Source of the DNA: Phascolarctobacterium sp.
Lineage (GTDB): Bacteria > Bacillota > Negativicutes > Acidaminococcales > Acidaminococcaceae
Direction of reading: 5' to 3'
Length of the DNA: 64,000 nucleotides
NCBI GenBank assembly: GCA_030531205.1
Contig: JAUNOC010000003.1
Coordinates: forward strand, 1 to 64,000
Under the pieces are notes generated by a model. The model ran no database searches. It had not been told where the DNA came from and saw only the letters and a program-made list of their open reading frames with translations. This document shows, piece by piece, positions 58,145-64,000 of this stretch. A program made the translations under genes and the position numbers. Every line of letters begins with the position of its first letter. Positions within the stretch are counted from its first letter, which is position 1.

Positions 58145-59226
58145 AAAAAATTATAATAGTTGCTTTTGTTTGTTTGCTTCTTAGTGTCAGTGTTTTGGCG
58201 AAAGAAGTCGTGAGCATGGGATATGGCAATACGGCAAAATTGGCAGAGGCGGATGCTCTCCGTAATGCTGTGGAAAATGTGATGGGGATGGTGGTGGATA
58301 GCACAACCATTACAGAAAAACAACAACTTATTGAAGATAATGTACTTACTCATTCTCGTGGTTACATAACGGATTACGAGGTGTTGTCTAAAAATAAAAT
58401 TAAAGATGGTTGGCAGGTTCAGGTCAAAGCGGAGGTTGATACCAAAGCGGATTCAAAACTAATGAATGATTTGGTGAAGTTAGGAATTATTGATTTGTCC
58501 TTGCGTAATCCGAGAATTGCGGTTCTAATTTATGAAGATGCATGGACGGATGACAGTGTTCCAGCGGAAACAGCGTTAATCAAATGTTTTTTGGACAATG
58601 GGTTTGAACAGATGGTCAACACGGATGCTTTTGCCCTGTACCGCAGAGATGCTTGGCGGTATGATTTGGCAAAACTCAGGACTTTGGCGGCTCATCTCAA
58701 CGCAGATATTGTAGTAGTGGGCAAGGCGATTCATAACAATAATGGCGATGTGGGCAGATTTCTTGATGGTTCAAGGACGGGAATGTTGTCCTGTCGGGCT
58801 CAAATAGATGCCCGTATGTATTCCGCCAAGACCGGCAGAATTATTGCTTCCGACAGTAAAGTCGGCAGTGGGGCGGATATCAGCAAACGGATTGCGGCAA
58901 GGGCGGCAGTAAGCAATGCGGCGGAAGAATTGGGCAAGGTGTTCACGGAAAAACTGATTGCTGACGGAGCGGGAAATAGACAATATGTTACCTTAGTAGT
59001 GAAGGCGGATGGATTTCAAAAAATGAATTTGGTAAGACGGGCTTTGGAAAATATCCAACAGGTAAAATCTTTGCAGTTAAGGGAATATCGTGGTGGACAG
59101 GGTTTGTTCCAAATGCGTTATGCCGGCAGTCCTGAACAGTTGTTCCGACTTTTGCAGAAACAGGCAGAATGTAATGTGGTTATGGAAACCGCCACTTATG
59201 ACGGTTTAGTGATAAAAGTATATTAA
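58141..59226 (+). CDS. FlgT-like exported protein
   Basis: 361 residues, signal peptide 1-20 (SVLAKE). First domain (about 22-105) carries the FlgT_N pattern: GYGNTAKLAEADALRNAVENVMGMVVDSTT and VLTHSRGYITDYEVL; the central part (115-280) resembles FlgT_M/CsgG-like repeats with GRIIASDSKVGSGADISKRIAARAAVSNAAEELG in pieces; C-terminal domain 285-361. In Vibrio, FlgT forms the H-ring of flagella, but no flagellar genes are seen here. Confidence 0.8.
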   Translation: MKKIIIVAFVCLLLSVSVLAKEVVSMGYGNTAKLAEADALRNAVENVMGMVVDSTTITEKQQLIEDNVLTHSRGYITDYEVLSKNKIKDGWQVQVKAEVDTKADSKLMNDLVKLGIIDLSLRNPRIAVLIYEDAWTDDSVPAETALIKCFLDNGFEQMVNTDAFALYRRDAWRYDLAKLRTLAAHLNADIVVVGKAIHNNNGDVGRFLDGSRTGMLSCRAQIDARMYSAKTGRIIASDSKVGSGADISKRIAARAAVSNAAEELGKVFTEKLIADGAGNRQYVTLVVKADGFQKMNLVRRALENIQQVKSLQLREYRGGQGLFQMRYAGSPEQLFRLLQKQAECNVVMETATYDGLVIKVY

Positions 59227-59239
59227 GGAGGGTAAAAAA

Positions 59240-60184
59240 ATGAGAAAGTTTTTTGTGGCAAGTGTTTTGGCGGCAAGCATGGGGCTTAGTGCGGTGGCTG
59301 GTGCTGCCAATGTGGCAACAGTTCCTGACGCAGGGGTAACCGTGACAAAAAAGGTTGTGCAAGTTCAACAGGCGGCTCCAGTAGCCCAAAAGTCCCTGAA
59401 TAGTGTTGTGAACTGGGATAAGGGTGCGGATGCTGATATTGTGGTTGTAGGCATGGGCAAAAAAGGCAATGGCAATACTTTGATGGCAAGGCGTGCTGCT
59501 ATTGTGGACGGCTATCGTAATTTGGCTGAAACTATTGGGGGCGTACAAATTGATTCTGATACAACTGTAAGGGATATGGAAACAGAAAGTGATGTTATCA
59601 GAACTAATGTGAGTGCTGTGGTGAAGGGTGCAAGAATTTTGGAAGAGGGAGAACTGGCAAATGGTGACTACTATGTAAAAATGAGTTTGCCACTCTTTGG
59701 TGAAAAGTCATCCGTTGCTGCTGCAGTATTGCCGGAGGCATTGAAAAAAGTTGATTATGTAGCACCGGAAAAGATTACCAAAAAGAACACCGCTTTGGAC
59801 AAGGCAGAATTCAAGGAGGCAAAAAGTTTGAAATATACAGGGGTTGTTATTGATTGTCGTGGTTTAGGTTTGGACTGCACTTTTGCTCCGCAAATTTTGG
59901 ACAATAACGGCAGGGGTATTTACGGTTGTGAGAATATTGACAAGGATTTTGCAGTCAGCAAAGGTATGGTGGAATATAGCAAGGACATGGATTTTGTTAT
60001 GAGCGGCAAAAGCCGTGCAGGTGCTAATCCCTTGGTTATTAAAGCTAATATGGTGAAGGGCGGCACTAACAGCGTTAATCCTGTAAATGCAGTGGTTGCT
60101 CAGGAAGACGGGGATAAAGTGCTTTTGGCTATGCAGAATAACAAAGAGTTGTTGCAAAATTGTGCAGTGGTATTTGTAAGATGA
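59240..60184 (+). CDS. LPP20-family exported protein
   Basis: 314 residues, signal peptide 1-22. Residues 55-160 (VVVGMGKKGNGNTLMARRAAIVDGYRNLAETIGGVQIDSDTTV in pieces) match the LPP20/FlgP domain: an A-R-R-A-A-I-x-D-G-Y-R-x-L core. The second half (VVIDCRGLGLDCTFAPQILDNNGRGIYG) is typical of secreted LPP20 proteins with a beta-strand rich end. Cotranscribed with CsgG-like and FlgT-like genes. Overlaps the next gene by 4 bases. GGAGGGTAAAAAA ribosome site. Confidence 0.85.
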   Translation: MRKFFVASVLAASMGLSAVAGAANVATVPDAGVTVTKKVVQVQQAAPVAQKSLNSVVNWDKGADADIVVVGMGKKGNGNTLMARRAAIVDGYRNLAETIGGVQIDSDTTVRDMETESDVIRTNVSAVVKGARILEEGELANGDYYVKMSLPLFGEKSSVAAAVLPEALKKVDYVAPEKITKKNTALDKAEFKEAKSLKYTGVVIDCRGLGLDCTFAPQILDNNGRGIYGCENIDKDFAVSKGMVEYSKDMDFVMSGKSRAGANPLVIKANMVKGGTNSVNPVNAVVAQEDGDKVLLAMQNNKELLQNCAVVFVR

Positions 60185-60840
60185 GATTTTTCAAAAGGGT
60201 GGTCTGTGTTGTTCTGACCACTCTTTTTTTATTAGTTACAACTTGTTTTGCGGAATGTGGCATAGGTGACACTGGGACAGAGGTTTATCGGGTACAGGTG
60301 GAGCTTTTGAAACAGGGATATCAGGTCAGCAAACTTGACGGTGAATTTGGTGAAGAAACAGAGCAGAATATCTCTTCTTTTCAGGAACGCTGTGGCTTGC
60401 CGGTAACAGGCAAGGTAGATAAGGAAACATATTACTCACTTTTGAGCAGGGAACATTTGCCGTCTGAAATTAAACCGAGGATACTTCGCTTATTTGATAT
60501 TGCCACGCAAATGCTCACTACAAAATATGCTTGGGGTGGGGAAAACAGTAAGGGATTTGATTGTAGCGGTTTTACGCAATATTGTTACAGTTGTATCGGT
60601 GTTGATTTGCCAAGAACAGCAGATATGCAGTATGAGTTTGGCAAATTCGTCCGTAAAGATAATTTGCAGCCGGGGGATATGGTGTTTTTCAGTACTTACG
60701 AATCAGGGGCATCTCATTGCGGTATTTATTTAGGTAGTGGCAAATTTATCCATGCTGGTTCAAGCACGGGCGTAGCCATTGCAGAATTAGACAATGTCTA
60801 TTGGCGAAAAAGATATTATGGAGCATGTAGGATACTATAA
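60181..60840 (+). CDS. NlpC/P60 peptidase with peptidoglycan-binding domain
   Basis: 219 residues from ATG 60181 (ATGA overlap with the LPP20 stop). Signal peptide 1-24, a PG_binding_1 domain (about 28-85: GDTGTEVYRVQVELLKQGY), then an NlpC/P60 catalytic domain (100-219) with catalytic Cys in GFDCSGFTQY, His in SHCGIYLG, and the third polar residue in HAGSS. Cleaves peptide stems of peptidoglycan. In this operon it may open the cell wall to let the CsgG/FlgT/LPP20-like assembly pass; inference. Confidence 0.92.
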   Translation: MRFFKRVVCVVLTTLFLLVTTCFAECGIGDTGTEVYRVQVELLKQGYQVSKLDGEFGEETEQNISSFQERCGLPVTGKVDKETYYSLLSREHLPSEIKPRILRLFDIATQMLTTKYAWGGENSKGFDCSGFTQYCYSCIGVDLPRTADMQYEFGKFVRKDNLQPGDMVFFSTYESGASHCGIYLGSGKFIHAGSSTGVAIAELDNVYWRKRYYGACRIL

Positions 60841-60841
60841 A

Positions 60842-60876
60842 AAAAATAACCCGTCACATTGTGACGGGTTATTTTT
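60842..60876. terminator. Bidirectional terminator
   Basis: AAATAACCCGTCAC-ATT-GTGACGGGTTATTT with A- and T-runs, between converging genes. Confidence 0.93.
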
Positions 60877-62082
60877 TTATCTGTTTTTCTTTAATTCTTT
60901 TTCCAATTCTTTCTTTTGTCTTGCCAATTCCTTTTTACGGAGTTTGTCAAGTTCTGCTTGGCGTTTGGCTTGTTCTTTTTCAAATTTTTCTTGCTCTTTT
61001 TTCATTTTTTCCATTTTCTTGATTTCTTCTTTAGTCAGAGCGGGTTCTTGGTGTTTGGGAGGTGTTTTGCTGTAGTCCTGAACTGCTTTGCCATTACGGA
61101 TAATGGTAACTCCACCTTCCGGTTGTTGGCGTTGGATGGGGGGAGGAGTGATATAATCTTTTCCCTCTACAAGTTCTTGTTCCTGTTTCTGTTCTTGAAC
61201 TTCTTCCTTATATTCCGGTCGCATAATGGGACCGGTGGTAACATTGTCAACAACCTGTTGTTTTTGTTTTGCTGCTGCGGCATATACTTGCTCAGGGTGT
61301 TCGCTGTAAAGAGCATCATGGGCTACTTTGTCTGTAATATCAGCCGGCAAGGGTTTGCCGGAATTGATTTCCACCAAAGGAATGTATTCAACAGGTAATT
61401 CTGTAAATTCGGGAACAGCTTTCAAAATTGCTTCGGCTTCTTCTTGTTTTCCTTCTGCCAATAATTTTTCTGACTCCAAATGTGCCTTTTTCACCAAACT
61501 GTCGTGTTGGTCTTTGGCTTTGTCATATTCAGGGCGTTTCTTTTCTTCGGGATAGGGAATGGTGGCATCCGCATGTTGCATACAGATAAAACTGTCCACT
61601 GCATCAATAAATTCCTGTGTCCTTAAGGTTTTGGTAGGTTGGATGCAGAAGAAAGAATATTCCTTGTTGTGTGCCCAAAACTTTGCTGTTAAATAGTTCA
61701 GCACTTCGCCTTGGTCGTTCATCCTGCTGAAACAATAAATGGATTCGTGGTTGGGGGCGATATGCAAAAGCCCTTCCACATAGGGGTCCAAATCAAGTTT
61801 TTGCAAGGATGTGCGGAATTTAGTCCTTTCGTTATCCAATGCCAGACCACTGATTTCTGTTACTTGGGTTGGTGTAATTTTAATGGTGAAACTGGCATCG
61901 TCAACCGGGTCATAGGCCTCCAAAACAACATTTTTGTTTGTAGTTGTGGGTTTGGCTTCCAAAAGATAGCGATCCGGAAGGTTGATATAAAATTTGTTGG
62001 TTTTGTCCAAAATCTGTCTTGCTTGGACAAGGTTGGTCAAAGCAAGACCAACGCAAAAAAGTGCAATAGTTTTCTTTTTCAT
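60877..62082 (-). CDS. Exported protein with a long charged coiled-coil tail
   Basis: 401 residues from the ATG at 62082 (codons upstream lack support and the MKKK start gives a signal peptide to about residue 22, ending VQARQ). Residues 25-175 form a globular domain of unknown family; residues 175-330 are proline/glutamine-rich; the last 65 residues are an unbroken Glu/Lys/Gln coiled coil. It looks like a periplasmic linker or scaffold. No purine-rich ribosome site precedes the ATG, although TATAAT lies 13 bases upstream. Confidence 0.8.
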   Translation of the reverse strand: MKKKTIALFCVGLALTNLVQARQILDKTNKFYINLPDRYLLEAKPTTTNKNVVLEAYDPVDDASFTIKITPTQVTEISGLALDNERTKFRTSLQKLDLDPYVEGLLHIAPNHESIYCFSRMNDQGEVLNYLTAKFWAHNKEYSFFCIQPTKTLRTQEFIDAVDSFICMQHADATIPYPEEKKRPEYDKAKDQHDSLVKKAHLESEKLLAEGKQEEAEAILKAVPEFTELPVEYIPLVEINSGKPLPADITDKVAHDALYSEHPEQVYAAAAKQKQQVVDNVTTGPIMRPEYKEEVQEQKQEQELVEGKDYITPPPIQRQQPEGGVTIIRNGKAVQDYSKTPPKHQEPALTKEEIKKMEKMKKEQEKFEKEQAKRQAELDKLRKKELARQKKELEKELKKNR

Positions 62083-62094
62083 AATATAATAATT

Positions 62095-62139
62095 ATAGCA
62101 TAGTATTCTGTTTATTTCTATAAAAAAATGTGGTATAAT
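62095..62139. promoter_or_regulatory. Divergent promoters for the coiled-coil gene and gap
   Basis: Plus: TTTATT (62111-62116), spacer 17, TATAAT (62134-62139) for gap. Minus: extended -10 TGCTATAAT (TATAAT at 62095-62100) for the coiled-coil gene, with no clear -35 box. Confidence 0.55.
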
Positions 62140-62200
62140 ATTTACAAATAATATACACACATTATGAGTGTGATTTTTCACTGATGAAAGGGAGGACTGA

Positions 62201-63226
<1,026 letters not shown>

Positions 63227-63229
63227 TTC

Positions 63230-64000
63230 ATGGACAAATTAAGCGTTACAGATTTAGAACTGCAAAATAAAAAAGTTTTGGTGCGGGTGGATTTCAATGT
63301 GCCGATGGATGACAAGGGCAAAATTACGGATGATACTCGTATCCGTGCGGCTTTGCCCACAATAAATTATTTGCTGAAGCAGAAAGCAGCAGTAATTCTT
63401 TGTGCTCATTTGGGCAGACCCAAAGGAAAGGTGAACCCCAAATATTCTTTGAAACCAGTTGCTCTTTATTTGGGCAAACTTTTGAAAATGAAAGTTGCCT
63501 TTGCTGCCGATTGTGTTGGCGAGGTGGCGGAGCAGGCCGCTAAAACTTTGAAACCAGGCAAGGTTTTGTTATTGGAAAATTTGCGGTTCCATGCTGAAGA
63601 AGAAGCCAATGATATGGAATTTGCCGGAAAATTAGCGGCTTTGGCAGAATGTTATGTCAATGATGGCTTTGGCGTTTCGCACAGGGCTCATGCTTCCGTT
63701 GAGGGGGTTACACATTTTCTGCCCAGTGCAGCGGGCTTTTTGCTGGAAAAAGAAATTGAATTTGTAGGTCGGGCTGTAACCGACCCTTTACATCCTTTTG
63801 TAGCAATTATTGGTGGTGCCAAGGTCAGCGATAAGATTGGGGTTATTGAAAACCTTTTGGATAAGGTGGATACACTTTTAATCGGTGGCGGTATGGCTAA
63901 TACTTTCCTTGTAGCCAGCGGTTGCAAATTAGGTAAATCATTGGTGGAATTGGACAAAGTGGATTTGGCGAAAAAACTTATTGCCAAAGCCAAGAAAAAT
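63230..64000 (+). CDS. pgk: Phosphoglycerate kinase (3' truncated by window end)
   Basis: 257 codons visible from ATG 63230 to the right edge; the full enzyme has about 390. [56 protein letters not shown] and [13 protein letters not shown] are family motifs in the N-terminal (3-phosphoglycerate-binding) domain. Last visible residues are KLIAKAKKN. Cotranscribed with gap. Confidence 0.97.
   Translation, partial: MDKLSVTDLELQNKKVLVRVDFNVPMDDKGKITDDTRIRAALPTINYLLKQKAAVILCAHLGRPKGKVNPKYSLKPVALYLGKLLKMKVAFAADCVGEVAEQAAKTLKPGKVLLLENLRFHAEEEANDMEFAGKLAALAECYVNDGFGVSHRAHASVEGVTHFLPSAAGFLLEKEIEFVGRAVTDPLHPFVAIIGGAKVSDKIGVIENLLDKVDTLLIGGGMANTFLVASGCKLGKSLVELDKVDLAKKLIAKAKKN

Noticed and set aside
57323-59226. 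True flagellar locus
   Set aside because: Homology is only to FlgO/FlgT-type envelope proteins; no hook, ring or motor genes are present.

Overview
The window looks like a chromosomal segment of a diderm Firmicute of the class Negativicutes (Acidaminococcaceae/Veillonellaceae-like), moderately AT-rich. The reasons are: Firmicutes-type genes (PolC-type DNA polymerase III, the pyrH-frr-uppS-cdsA-dxr-rseP-ispG-proS-polC order, strong AGGAGG ribosome binding sites) side by side with outer-membrane genes (ExbB/ExbD/TonB, two OmpM-type porins with an N-terminal SLH domain, a secretin, CsgG/FlgT/LPP20-like exported proteins). This assignment is inference from gene content; there is no rRNA in the window.

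Layout. 1-6.3 kb: exbB(partial)-exbD-tonB, then five co-directional genes (two cytoplasmic unknowns, a 48-aa membrane peptide, a Tat-exported metallo-beta-lactamase-fold protein, a polytopic membrane protein) followed by tatB/tatA/tatA-like genes and tatC. 6.3-11 kb: exported unknown, OmpR-type two-component system, SDR, murI. 11-19.5 kb (minus strand): a complete nine-gene V/A-type ATPase operon whose K subunit carries the Na+-site residues of the Enterococcus NtpK type. 19.7-26.4 kb: accessory region with a hydantoinase-family protein, an HDAC-like deacetylase, an HD-GYP protein, a well-supported standalone ncRNA candidate, and many copies of a mosaic repeat; one copy has terminal inverted repeats and carries a DUF559 endonuclease gene. 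26.4-29 kb: two tandem SLH porins behind a long structured leader. 29-31.5 kb: repeats, RelB/YoeB-type toxin-antitoxin, two paralogous exported proteins. 31.5-43.9 kb: housekeeping block pyrH-frr-fdx-uppS-cdsA-dxr-rseP-LOG-ispG-proS-polC, in which RseP lacks its PDZ domain and PolC lacks its exonuclease domain. 44-50.5 kb: pyridoxal kinase, secretin, PilB-like and PilT-like ATPases, GNAT, flavoprotein, NupC transporter. 50.6-57.2 kb: HipBA, an unknown gene with a twin-palindrome operator-like site, and a low-GC island holding a RiPP cluster (37-aa precursor, terminator hairpin, PqqD-radical SAM-SPASM maturase, 51-aa zinc ribbon) flanked by two related [palindrome/terminator + XRE regulator + DUF1232] modules. 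57.3-60.8 kb: CsgG-like, FlgT-like, LPP20 and NlpC/P60 proteins in one operon. 60.9-64 kb: exported coiled-coil protein, gap and the start of pgk.

The strongest candidates for new biology are the RiPP cluster at 53-57 kb, the DUF559-carrying inverted-repeat element and its non-coding relatives (including inverted copies on either side of the porin pair), the 25.37-25.58 kb RNA, and the Tat-linked metallohydrolase operon at the left end. Everything here is read by eye from the sequence; no database or folding program was run.
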